From Gordionus sp. m RMFG-2023 (lineage: Eukaryota; Nematomorpha; Gordioida; Chordodea; Parachordodidae), in assembly GCF_954871325.1 (NCBI RefSeq), contig NC_088775.1, positions 44,555,561-44,619,560 of the forward strand: a stretch of 64,000 bases of DNA, given 5' to 3'. Shown here piece by piece: positions 26,101 through 37,800 of the stretch. Made by a program: the position numbers and the translations under genes. Under the pieces are notes generated by a model, which was given only the letters and a program-made list of their open reading frames with translations, made no database searches and was not told the origin of the DNA. Every line of letters starts with the position of its first letter. Position 1 is the stretch's first letter.

Positions 26101-26689
26101 AATTATTAAGTCTTATCAGGAGATAAAAAGTGATATTTTTGAATTATTCACTATTCATTTACATTTTCCAGAATTATTTTATGTTTGTTTATAGATATAT
26201 TCTTAAATATTATTTTATATTTATTTGTGCGCAAAAGTCATGAAACAAAATAAGATAAGGGTGATTTATTTTGTGAACATTTATAGAAATGGCCCCAAAA
26301 ATAAATAATTTAAATTGAAGGAAAAGGAAGGATACAACTATTTACATTCCTACGTTACGTTTAAATTTATCTGTTTTTAGATATAATATTTTAACCTAAT
26401 TAAGTATTTCCTTATTAAGTTTAGAATTTACTATTTTAAGATAAGAGCTCGTTATTCATTTCATCCGTTCATTTCCTCCGGAGATTATATTGGAAGATAA
26501 GGTTGAGCGAAAGCAACATCTATTATTTAAATTCCTCAGTAGTATAAAAGTCTATGTAGCCATTATATTAAATGAATCCATTGTGTTAATTAAAACCATA
26601 CAGCATCCTAAATTGTATAATTATTAGTCATCAATTTATTAATTTTAGTTACACAACAGTTTGGCTTAATTTTAATAATTCATAATCTA
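26101..26689. other. No recognisable gene
   Basis: AT-rich sequence with nothing identified. Confidence 0.5.
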
Positions 26690-27390
26690 ATTTATGAGAT
26701 AGATGAGACATTCAGTCTAGTTTAACACAATTTAATAAACTTATTCAAATATTTAAAACTTTCGAACCAGGAAAATGTGATGAGAAATTCAGTTTAATTT
26801 AACACAATTTAATAAACTTATTCAAATATTTAAAATTTTCAAAACGGGGAAATGTGATTGAATAAGGCAAATTATATGAAGCAGTTGCTTGAAATTTTAT
26901 GATATTTAGTGATACTTAGTGAAAGTAAGTGTTAAAGAGTAACCCAGTTTACATTGGTCATAATGTTTTTTGAACCACATATTCAGTTTAACATAATTTA
27001 ATAGACTTATTCAAATATTTAAAATTTTCAAAACAGGGAAATGTGATTGAATAAGGCAATTTATATCAAGTAGTTGCTTGAAATTTTGTGATATTTAGTG
27101 ATACTTAGTGAAAGTGTTAAAGAGTAACCCAGTTTACATTTGTCATAATGTTTTTGAACCCATAAGATCAACCTGCATTCAAATTTCCTATTTTTTAATT
27201 AACACTTTCTTGATTAAATTTACACAACGCTTTAACCTAATTAAAGATTCTTATTCTAAATTTATAAAGTAGATAAAACATTTAGTATAATTAACTTAAT
27301 TTAATATTCTTATTTAAATATTTAAACTTCAGAAAACAAACATATATAAGTGAATAAGGCAATTATAAGGATTAGTTGCCTGAAGATTTA
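26690..27390 (+). repeat. Tandem ~195-bp repeat, partial copies at the ends
   Basis: Two long copies start near 26788 and 26981, with partial copies near 26711 and 27269. Shared blocks are TTATTCAAATATTTAAAA, GGGAAATGTGATTGAATAAG, TTTAGTGATACTTAGTGAAA and GTAACCCAGTTTACATT. The two long copies are about 90 percent alike. No coding content. Confidence 0.7.
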
Positions 27391-27935
27391 CACTATACTT
27401 GTATGATCCATAGTCTTCAACCTGTTTCACATGAAAATCCTAGAGTGCCCTTATTTAGAGAATTTTTTTTAAATTACTGGCACTCCGATTTCAGGAATTC
27501 AAGGAAAATGATTAACTTGTTGAATCATCGTCCAAGCAGTATTATTTATATATATCTATCTATTTTTGCAAAATCAAATGTGATAAAATGTTATTAACAA
27601 ATATGGTTCCCGTTTTAAATCGCTAAAAGTAATAATCGCTAAAAATAATAAAAAATATAATCTATTTAAAAATAAATTAAGATCTGTTTGTATAAAATAA
27701 ATAAATAAAATCAACAAATAAAAAAAATAAAAAAAATAAAAATAAATACGTACCGATGACATGACGTAGCGATGACATGACGTCACGATGACGTAGTGAG
27801 GACATCGGAAAATTATAATATAGGTTGTAAAATCATAAAATCAGCTTTCCTTTCACATATAAGTCAATTCTCATCTTCCATCTAATTTTTGTGTCATTTT
27901 TTAAATAAAATCATTATGTATTTTAATTTTGTTGA
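27391..27935. other. No gene; short GATGACATGACGT cluster
   Basis: AT-rich. At 27753-27806 the motif GATGACATGACGT and relatives occur several times within about 50 bp, including a TGACGTCA palindrome. This may be a small simple repeat or a cluster of CREB-like sites; nothing ties it to a gene. Confidence 0.3.
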
Positions 27936-28073
27936 TGTTATAAATGAGATATATTATATATATTATTAATGTCATATACAAAATCAATCATGCATGTATA
28001 TACCAGTTGTAAATATAGACCATTATGTCATGTGATATTTAGATACTAAATAAAGGAATTGTATATTTGTATA
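27936..28073 (+). repeat. 5' LTR of gypsy fossil 2
   Basis: 138 bp, starting TGTTATAAATGAG and ending TTGTATATTTGTATA. It matches 31610-31741 over its whole length. It contains CTAAATAAAGGAATT, which may serve as the polyadenylation signal. Confidence 0.85.
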
Positions 28074-29836
28074 TTGGCGACGATCTTATTATGAACAAAG
28101 AGAAAAATAATATTAATCAAGTAAATAATATTATACAAATAAAATTGGAAAATTATGACAAACAAAACAACTTTCAAGATTATATTGAATATATAGATGA
28201 TGTGTTGGAGGTAAGAGGTATATTAATAAATAATGAAACCAAGAAAAAAATATTATTTGCTTATATGGGGATTAGTAATTTAGCTGAGATGAGGTCTTTT
28301 GTATATCCAAAAATTTTGAAAGAATTTAATTATGAGGAGATAATTGAAGTGGGAAAAAAAAGTATTTAAGCCTATTTCAACGTTATTCAGCTCGAGAATT
28401 AAGTTTGGATAGAAAGAGGGGATGGTGAAGCATTTGCTGAGTTTGCAAACCGACTTAAAAAATTGGCACAAGAGTGTAAATTTGAATCTGACCTGGATGT
28501 GAGATTGAGCAGATGGTGGCTGAAATCAAAATGAGTGCATTGGAGAAAGATATTCGCACCAGATTTCCAGATGGAATAAATGACATGGGAGAAAGGGTGA
28601 GTTTTCAACAGGTTCTAAATATGGCTTTAGCAATGGAAAGGGCTGAGGATGAAGTTACAAATATGATGGTAAAAAAAATCAATAAACCTAAAGAGCAGAT
28701 AGAGAATAATCAAGGGAATTTTTCTAATCAAAAGTACTCATATAATAATAATAAAGAAAAGGAAATTTTAGTTATTACAATAATAATAATAATAATTTTA
28801 AGTTCAGAGATAACACTAAATTTAATTATAATGATATGTGTAAATACAATGAATGCTCAAAATGTGGAAGAACCCCCCCCCCCCCTTTTCTATGTTTTGT
28901 ATCAAGGGTGAAATGTTTTAATTGCCAAAAGGTAGGGCATTATGCTAAATATTGTAAGAAACGGAAGTACATACTATGCATCAAGACGACAATGACTCAT
29001 CAGACTCAATTATTAATATTTCCCAAATTGGTAGAAATAGTGCGAAGATATCTGTTAGGATAAACGGAGTACCTATAGAATTTGAATATGATACGGGGGC
29101 ACAGGTAACGGTGATTGGGAAACAACATTGGGATGAAATTGGCCAACCCAAGCTTGGACCAACTAAACCTCTGTCAGAGATGCTATTCGAAAGATACCAA
29201 CTCCTAATAATATACACCAATTACGATTTTTTTTAGGACTTGTGAATTATCACGAGAGATTTTTGCCACATCTGCATGGAATTGCCGCTCCACTGCATAA
29301 ATTAACAAGTATTAAATGTTGTTGGGGTTTGTCGGACAGGGAACAAGAGTTATTTGATAAAATAAAACAGCTTTTGTCAACAATAAAGCGCTAATTCCAT
29401 ATTCTTGCCAATTATATTGGAATGTGACGCCTCCAACACTGGTTTTGGGGCCGTGTTGTGTCATTTAGTAAAAAAAGGTATTAGCAGACCTATCGCATTT
29501 GCCTCGCGAACATTATTGGAGTCAGAGAAAAATTATGCAATAGAAAAAGTGGCACGAGCACTTTTGTTTGGAATGGAAAAATTTCATACTTTCATTTTTG
29601 GTCGAAAATTTATATTGCGAACAGATGACAAACCTTTGGATATTTGGTGATAAACGGGAACTACCAAAAATATCCAATAGTCGATTAACGCGCTGGGCTT
29701 GGAAAATGTCCGCATATGATTTTAATATTGAATATGTTCCAGGAAACGAAAATAAAGAAGCTGACACTTTATTTAGATTGCCAGTAGAAGGCATAGAATC
29801 AAATAACGAGCAAAAGCATGCGTTAAGAATCAGAGC

Positions 29837-30267
29837 CAGCGTCTACATGAGCGGGAGGGGTAGGAACAGTTTGCATCCTATTTTTTTGAGGGGGTAAGGG
29901 AAGGGGGGCTTTAATGGGGGTAGGATAAATTTTTGGGGGGATTATCTATTGAATTTTGAGATGAAATAGGACAAAATTTATTACTGTAAAAATTAATACT
30001 TTTATAATAGAACCATTATAATACAATTCATCGGTTAAATCTATATATTGCAAACAATTATACATATTGTTTTCCAAATAAAACTTTCTGCTAAGGTTGA
30101 TATTTCAGCAAGCTCATAGTTATAATCATAAATTCATTGTAAATAATGGAGGATTTAATTTTATTTATTATCTAAAAAATAAATCCTTTGGAAATTTTTT
30201 TAGGGGGGTAGGCAAAGATTTTTGAAGGGGGTTTGCATCCAGTGAAAATCCTGTCATGTAGACGCTG
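29837..30267. mobile_element. hAT-type MITE inside gypsy fossil 2
   Basis: 431 bp flanked by a perfect 8-bp duplication, ATCAGAGC (29829-29836, 30268-30275). Terminal inverted repeats are CAGCGTCTACATGA at both ends, 14 of 14. Next to them lie G-rich blocks, then an AT-rich core with no reading frame. Length, CAG start and duplication size all fit a nonautonomous hAT. It is younger than the gypsy copy it sits in. Confidence 0.9.
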
Positions 30268-31609
30268 ATCAGAGCTATAAATTTGCACGATATAAATGTT
30301 AGTCAAGTTGACTACAAAAGGAAACAAGGAATGATAGCTTGTTTAAAAAAGTAGTTAAAAACATTGAGCGTGGATGGATAGTTTTTGATGCGAAAAAAGA
30401 TACAGAGTTAATAATCGTAGAGAGGAATTGTCAGTAGATTATGATGTTATTGAATGGAATGGGAAGTTGGTAATTCCAACCGTTTTGAGGAAATCAATAT
30501 TAACGATTATACACAGTGGGCATCCAGGAATAAATGCTATGAAATCAATTTTTAGAATGTATTTTTGGTGGCTTAATTGCGATAAAGACATTGAACAATA
30601 TGTTCGTCAATGTATGCCATGTCAAAGTAACCGGTCGAATATTATGCAAGTTCCTTTATATTCGTGGAACATATCTAATATGCCATGGGAACGAATTCAT
30701 TTATATTTCGCGGGGCCTATTGATTCGTATTCATGGTTAGTTGAAGTTGATGCACCTACTAATGGGTTGAGGTTGAGTTAATAAGAGAGACCACGTCCAC
30801 GACAATGATTAGGGCTTTAAGAAAATGGTTCGCTCGGTTTGGAACACCTAGACAAATTGTATTAGATAATGGACCTCTAATTATTTCTGGAGAATTTTGA
30901 AAATTTTGTTTCGAGAAAAATATTAAATTGATACATACAACACCGTACCATCCAAAAACGAACGGTTTCGCGGAAAGAACGATACGAAGACGAACCCTCA
31001 AGAGTCTATATTTTGCAACTAGGAAAGACATCAGGGAGCCTAAGGAAGCCATGGGAGAGGTTTTGATAGCATATAGAATGGGTGATCATCAATCAACTGG
31101 ACGTTCACCGGCAAAGGTATTATTGGGGCGAAATTTAAAAACGGGATTAAATTGGTTACATCCAAATGTTAGGGATGAAATGGAACGATCGAATATACGA
31201 CAAAAAACAGCGCATGATGAACATAGTCAAATAAGGGAATTTGAGATTGCACAACCGGTATAGGTGCATAATGAAATAAATTCAGGTTGGAGAGAAGGAG
31301 TTATAAAATCCAGAAAGGGTAGATATTCTTATTTGGTAGAAAGCAAGGATAGAATGGTACGAAAGCATGCGGATCAACTTCGAAAAAGGGAGGTAGCTAA
31401 AGAAATGGAGAAGTCTGGGCCAGAGGAAGAAAATGGAGAAAATATGGAGTCAGAGAGAGAGGAAGAAAATATAAAAAATAGAGAGTCGGGTATAGTTGAG
31501 AATTAGAAAATGTGTAAGATAACGGAAAACTAGAAACGCGGAAATCACAAAGAGCTAGGAAACCTACATATCGGCTGATTGAGGAGTTAAGATCATATGT
31601 GTGGGGATA

Positions 31610-31741
31610 TGTTATAAATGAGATATATTATATATATTATTAATGTCATATACAAAATCAATCATGCATGTATATACCATTGTAAATATAGACCATCATG
31701 TGATATTTAGATACTAAATAAAGGAATTGTATATTTGTATA
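31610..31741 (+). repeat. 3' LTR of gypsy fossil 2
   Basis: 132 bp, the partner of 27936-28073. Apart from two short length differences it reads the same. Confidence 0.85.
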
Positions 31742-32000
31742 GTTAACAGATAACTACAATATTTATTCTATGATGTTAAAAAATTTTTTTAACTGCCCCT
31801 CGAAAATTTTAATCTGCCTCCCCAAATGGGTGAAGCTAGAATCCGGCTGAATAATAAATTGATCTATTTTTAATCTCACAAGTTGTGGATTTATGGTCTT
31901 TTTTTAAATAAAAGTATATAATCTGAATTTATCACCAATTAAGAGGTTTAGTAGATTTTAGTGTCCGATGCCATCCATCCAACAGTCAAATTTTAGTATT
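31742..32000. other. Spacer with target-site copy
   Basis: Unique AT-rich spacer. It ends with TTAGTATT (31993-32000), the left copy of the target duplication of the foldback element that follows. Confidence 0.7.
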
Positions 32001-32389
32001 GGGTGTAACTAAACTGAGAATTGAGAGGTAAACTGCGAATGGACAGGTAAACTGAGAATAGACAGGTATAAATTATGGCCTATCAATTATATTTTAAAAT
32101 ATAAATAATTTATTTGTATTATGAAAATCGAATTTATTTTCAAAATTAAAATTATCTAAAAAAATAGAATAGAATATGGAAGAAAGAGTAGTTCATAAAT
32201 TTAAAATATGTATAGAACAGATATGTTACAAAATTATAACACACATAATAATAAAAAATCATAAATATATTTCCGTTAGATGGCGTAAGATTTAGTTTTA
32301 ATTAAAAAAAATATGAATTATAAGAGCATAATTTTTTATTTTGGATTAATTTATTTGGTACAAACTATATAATCATAAAATGAAAATTT

Positions 32390-33105
32390 TTTTTAGTTTC
32401 CATCATTATTTTTTGAGATTCTCAGTAGTCAATTTTTTTAGATTTTTCTGATTTCAAAAATATTTTATTTTTTTGACTCATTATGTGTAAACATACTCAT
32501 ATAAACATAAAATGAAAAAAATTTTAAGTTTCCATCATTATTTTTTAAGTTATGATGTCAATTCTCAGTTTAGTCAATTTTTTTTAGATTTTTGGGATTT
32601 TAAAAATATTTTATTTTTTTATTCGTTTTCTGTAAACTTACTCATATAAACATAAAATGAAAAAAATTTCAAGTTTCCATCATTATTTTTTTTATGATGT
32701 CAATTCTCAGTTTAGTCAATTTTTTTTAGATTTTTAGGATTTTAGAAATGTCTAATTTTTTTAACTCATTTTGAGTAAACTTACTCATATAAACATAAAA
32801 TGAAAAGATATTTTAAGTTTCCGTCATTATTATTTGAGTTAAAATGTCAAATCTCAGTTTCGTCGGTTTTTTTTATATTTTTGGAATTTTAAAAATATCT
32901 TATTTATTTGACTGATTTTGTGTAAACTTACTCATTAATACATAAAATTAAGAAATATTTTAAATTTCCGACGTTATCATTTGAGTTATGATTTCAATTC
33001 TCAGTTTAGTCAATATTTTTTAGATTTTTGGGATTTTAAAAATATTTTATTTTTTTGACTCATTTTATGTAAACTTACTCATATAAACATAAAATGAAAA
33101 AAATT
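32390..33105 (-). repeat. ~146-bp tandem units, left arm of FB1
   Basis: About five units. The landmark CTCATATAAACATAAAATG recurs near 32489, 32638, 32784, 32930 (variant) and 33076, about 146 bp apart. Each also holds AATTCTCAGTTTAGTCAATT and a CATCATTATTTTTTGAG-like block. The same units occur inverted in the right arm. Confidence 0.8.
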
Positions 33106-33535
33106 TCAACTTTCCGTCATTACCTTGTGAATTATAACCAAATAAGAAATCTTTCTCTTATATTTTTCACAATTTTTTAACGCATAATAGTAACGATGAA
33201 GAATTACAATATTGTCAATATTTGGCTGTGGCTCAAGTAATTCTAAAATATTATGATTTTTAATTTGCTTTTCTTTAAAAAATAAATTATATTCGATCCT
33301 CTTAGCTTTCCAGTCCAGGCTCCGCAATCATCCTCTAAGACTGACTTTTCGCTAACATTTTTTAATATTTTAAATTTATTATTAATTACAAAAACTTTAT
33401 TATTTTTTACCCCATTGGGTATTAAATTCAATACTTTTATAGGATGTAAAAATAGAGACATTAATTCATCAGTTTTTAAATATTTACCAAAATTATTAAA
33501 ACCTTCCCCTGCCATAGAACTTTCTTCAATAGGGG
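33106..33535 (-). pseudogene. FB1 arm reading frame, left copy
   Basis: Two overlapping minus-strand frames, 33515-33243 and 33327-33106, that look like one coding region with a frame change. The first begins MAGEGFNNFGKYLKTDELM and includes the block EDDCGAWTGK. The second carries LELLEPQP, then IDNIVILHRYYYALK and YKRKISYL. I associate the order D-D-C-G-A-W, P-x-E-P-Q-P and H-R-Y-Y with MULE/NOF-type transposon proteins, but cannot verify that here. The right-arm copy encodes the same 90-residue frame without a single residue change, despite some DNA differences nearby. It points outward from the element centre. Confidence 0.55.
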
Positions 33536-33745
33536 TAGCTTTAAGTCTAAAGCTAGTTTAGAAGGATTAAGTGCGATAGATGTCGAAAGCTAATTGGACG
33601 GAGAAAGTGGTATATATAAATATTCGGCAAAATTTTTAGATTGAGCTTCAACTGGATTTTTTAACTCTCCATACAAAATTAGTAGGTTTAAATACAATAG
33701 ACGAAGATGTTCTAGAGAGAGGAAATACTCTAGATGGAGTAGGTG

Positions 33746-36700
33746 CAGTGTTGGGCAAATTTTCAGAAAATTATATTCCAATATAGATACTTTATAAAAT
33801 TTTGTATTTAAGAAACAAGATACTTTAGAAAAATTTCAAGATATAAGATACTTGTATTTTTTTTAAAAAAAAGTATCTAAGATACAAGATACTTTTTTAA
33901 AAAACTTTAAATAGTCAAAATCAAAATGTACAAAGCTTTATTTTCTTATCTAAAATGTAAATTTATAAAAAAATTGTAGAAAATAACAAATTTATTATAA
34001 AAGATAATGCGATATTCCATTTAATAATTATATAATTAGTAAATAATAATAAATCAGCATTATTTTTTAATATTATTAATTTTTCAAATAATTTATCGTT
34101 CAATCTTTGACGATTTGGTCTATTAACCATATTAGCAAAGCTAAATAATCTTTCAACGGGGGCTGAGGAGGGTAATATTGTGTTATATTTAATAAATATT
34201 TCTTTTATATATTTATAACTATTTAACATATTTATACTCCGCCTATCATCTTTCTAATTTAGGACCTCTATTTCAATATCATTTATTGATTATTAGAATT
34301 GGATGTAGTACTTTTAAAGCAAAAGTAATCATCATCTTCATCAATTGAAGATTTTGTTGAAGTATTAATTTCAATATTATTTTTAAAAACAATTAAAACT
34401 TAAGGTAATAACAAATCCTGAAGGTATTTTTTTTCCTTTACACCATCAATCCAGCGATTTTTAAAATAGGGATGAGAAATAGTTGCCAAAAACGCACTTT
34501 TAAAATTGTTATCAAAATCATATATATTTTTAAATCTTTTATTTAAAGAATTTTCTATGGCAATAGCTAATGGTTTGCAAAATTGTAGATTGGTTTGAAT
34601 TAAATTTGTAATTTTTTTTAACGACATTTAAAATTGGAACTGATTCTCCATAATATCAGTTAATTTCACTCTGTATTTTGTCAATCGCTATAGCCAATGG
34701 GGCCATTATATTGCAATATTCTTCTAAATATTGAATTTCAATATCTTTTAATTTAGGAAATTCTAATTTTTGACATAATTTAGGAAGTTCGCCTTTAAAT
34801 TTTAATTAACTATGAAGACTATCATATAAACTATTCCATCTAGTGCAACAAGGTGTAACTAATTGTTTTCCTAAAACTGCTTTGATAAGTTCTGCAGTTT
34901 TAGGTCTATTATTTGTATTCCATAGCTTAGTACATTTAGCTATTGCAGGATGATGAATTTTAGAAGTGTTAGGAGATTCCTTAATAGCTCTCTCGACATC
35001 TGTTGTGGCAATTAGACTTATCGTATGGCACAAACAACGAATGTGTTGAGGCAATGTTATTGAGGCTTCTTTAGACCCTTAAATAAACAAATAAATAATT
35101 TTATTTAAATAAAATTTTTTACTAAATTTACAATATCATAATAAATTTTAAAGAAGTATTAAAGAATACTTTCAATGATTTTGAATTCTATACATTCATC
35201 ATCATTGATGTCAAAGTTATTCTCTACAGCTTCCATAGAATATCCAAACTCCTTGAAAGCTTTCTTAAAGTTAGAGCCGTTATCTGTAACAGTTGCTATA
35301 ACTTTTTCGTCAATACCAAAGTCACGATGAATTTCATCAACTAATTCTGCTATTTTATCGTAGGTGTGGCTTCCTGAAAATCTTCTCACAACAAGGGTCA
35401 GAGATTGTCTTTGTAAACTATCACTTGAGAGCTTATTTAAATATTTATTTAATTGAATTTATAAATAAAATAGCATATTATTTCATTACCCACTGACAAG
35501 TCATTCCAAGAAAGCTTCTAGTCATAGTAGACCAAATATCTGCAGTAGTGCAGATGTATGTCTGAGCTTTCAATAACTGTTTTAAATTATCAGTTTCATG
35601 TATGAAGCTTTCATCAATTTTTCTTTGCAAAGATCTTCGAGAAAAAATTTTAATTGGATTTCCAATACAGGATAATATTTCTAATAAATTGACAAGTAGA
35701 AGAAATAAGGATAAGAGAAAAAAAAATTGAATTTACCTTCCATCATTTTGACAAATTCCTTTTGCTCAACTATGGATAATGGATGCATTCCTTTTACAAC
35801 AAGAAGTTAATAAATTATTAAATTTATCTTGAGATATTTTTTTCTTATTATCATTTGAAAATTCTAATTTTTTTGAGTTAATGATGTAGTTTTCACTATT
35901 TCTTTTTGTTTTTCTGTTTGTGTGATATTTTATGATGGGTCATATAATTTTTATATGATTCCAGATGACGTTTCAATAAGTGAAACAAATAATAAAATAT
36001 TTTATATTAGATATTTACTAATTTTTTTGTAAAAAATTCTACTTTTAATGATAAAATTAGATGAATATATTTATAATAAAATATTTATGAAACTTTTGTC
36101 TTATTTATAAATAATAATTAATACTCATTAAAATTTTATAAATATTTTATGTAAAATTATATATTTTAAGCATATATGTAAAAATTTAAAAAAACACATG
36201 GTGGATTAAATATTGTTAAGTACTATCTATTATATAAAAATGGTGGCCCAAATATTTGGATTATATTTTGGCCTAGTGTTCAAATTAACAACCTCTTTTT
36301 TTATCAATATTAATTTTCTTATTCATTTCATAAATGATTTTTATCAATATGAAAATTTATTTTAAAATACTTCTAAATTTAGCAACAGATATGAAATATG
36401 AAATGATAATGAATATGATTATAAATGTGATTCATTATATAATTATATATTATACTTTTAGATGCTTGACAAAATTTGATGACGAATCCGCAGAACCATT
36501 TATAGGTTTGTGGCATTCTTTACATTCTGCAGTAACTTTATTATAATCATCTTGAAGTACTTCAAAAAATTTGCCATTAAGTATGCTTAGTTTAAATTTA
36601 TTGTTATAATTTTCGGTTGAAGAATCAACTGAAGACGAAGATAAACATATTATTTTATTTTCTTCTTCCGTAATTAAATAGACAGATATAAAACGATTCA

Positions 36701-37006
36701 AATATGGTAGTTCTAATTGTTAGCAAATTGCTATATGACGACCAACGTCATATATCAAAAATTATCTTAAAATACGTAAATTTTGATTAAATTTTTCATT
36801 TAAATCTTAAAACAATATCATTTTAAATTTTAATACTATTTAAATTAACCAATATAAAAATTTTTTTAAAGTATCTGTATCTTTTTGAATACAAAGTTGG
36901 TTAAGATACATATACTATTAAATAATATGTATCTTAGATACTGGATACAAGATACTTTCCAAAATTTTAAAAAAGATACAAATATCCGCGATACTGCCCA
37001 ACCCTG
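33746..37006 (-). mobile_element. BED-finger hAT inside FB1
   Basis: 3.26 kb with ends CAGTGTTGGGCA and CAGGGTTGGGCA (11 of 12), a classical hAT terminus, followed inside by repeated ATACAAGATACTT and GTATCTTAGATAC blocks on both sides. Flanks AGTAGGTG (33738-33745) and AAAAGGTG (37007-37014) agree at 6 of 8, a worn target duplication. It encodes a nearly full-length transposase on the minus strand and lies in the core of FB1, so it is younger than FB1. Confidence 0.85.
33963..36701 (-). pseudogene. hAT transposase, BED-finger type, decayed
   Basis: Blocks in order on the minus strand follow. 36701-36450: N-terminus with a BED zinc finger (C-K-E-C, later H-L-K). 35990-35750: H-L-E-S-Y, then KGMHPLSIVEQKEFVKMMEG-like sequence in two frames. 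35690-35480: TYICTTADIWSTMTRSFLG, whose Asp is the expected first catalytic residue. 35389-35159: RRFSGSHTYDKIAEL and ATVTDNGSNFKKAFKEFG with the second catalytic Asp. 35054-34806: H-I-R-C-L-C-H-T and TRWNSLYDS. 34627-34400: helical insertion region. 34229-33963: dimerisation domain with PSSAPVERLFSFA. A short AT-rich gap at 35100-35160 with GT/AG borders looks like an intron. A full set of domains is present, but several stops and frame changes make it inactive. Confidence 0.8.
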
Positions 37007-37800
37007 AAAAGGTGTTCTAGAAAGTGGAAATACTCTAGATGGAGATGGTGTTCACAACTTTTTCCCATATCTGTAAATAACATTTATAGAATGGTAAATA
37101 AAATATTATGTAAGTGCAATAATATTTCGAGTACCATTTTATGTAATGTATACATTAAATATTTACTAATTTAATAAAAATTAATAACTTTTTATAACTT
37201 TGAAATTTGTTTGAGTCCCACTTCAGTTTTTATATTTAATTTATACAATAAAAATTATTTAAAGCCACAGGTGTGCAACATAATTATGTAAGTCATTTAA
37301 ACAAAATTAATAACTACATTTGACCGGAAGCATATTCATTAAAAAACATTTGTAGTTCAGAAAAAAAATGAATTGTACGGCTCTTCATATATTAATTTAC
37401 CCAAGACAGACTTTTTTAAAAATACCTAATGTCTATTTTAAAACCAATAAATACCCAACGGCCCTTTTAAGGGCTTCTAAATTTTAACTGAAGTAAACTA
37501 GTTTTCCGATTCAATAACAACTATAAATTAATGCAATTATTTATGAGTCAAAAAAATGAAATATTTTTAAAATCCCAAAAATCTAAAAAAAATTGACTAA
37601 ACTGAGAATTGACATCATAACTCAAAAAATAATGATGGAAACTTGAAATTTTTTTCATTTTATGTTTATATGAGTAAGCCTACACAAAATGAGTCAAAAA
37701 ATAAAATATTTTTAAAATCCCAAAAATCTAAAAAAGATTGACTAAACTGAAAATTGACGTCATAACTCAAAAAATAATGATGGAAACTTGGATTTTTTTT

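Larger units (their letters stand above)
27936..31741 (+). mobile_element. Ty3/gypsy fossil 2, compact, short LTRs
   Basis: A plus-strand LTR element 3.8 kb long including a 431-bp insertion. The LTR pair is 27936-28073 and 31610-31741, with imperfect 5-bp flanks GTTGA and GTTAA. TTGGCGACGATC follows the left LTR as a likely primer-binding site, and a purine-rich GTGTGGGGATA precedes the right LTR. Parts recognised: gag region (28080-28900) with a C-C-H-C zinc knuckle (28908-28960), protease with EYDTGAQVTV (28976-29200), RNase H (29405-29650), integrase zinc-binding part (30428-30640) and core (30800-31260), and a basic tail (31264-31506). It is broken, with about six or more breaks. The LTRs differ mainly by two short length changes, so it inserted recently. 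The protease pattern suggests a Mag-like lineage. Confidence 0.85.

Noticed and set aside
27753-27806. Cluster of TGACGT/TGACATGACG motifs as a regulatory element
   Set aside because: Looks like a short simple repeat and no transcription unit is placed next to it except the gypsy LTR 130 bp away.
36334-36546. 70-residue plus-strand frame inside the hAT at 33746-37006
   Set aside because: Lies opposite the real transposase coding strand; a shadow frame.
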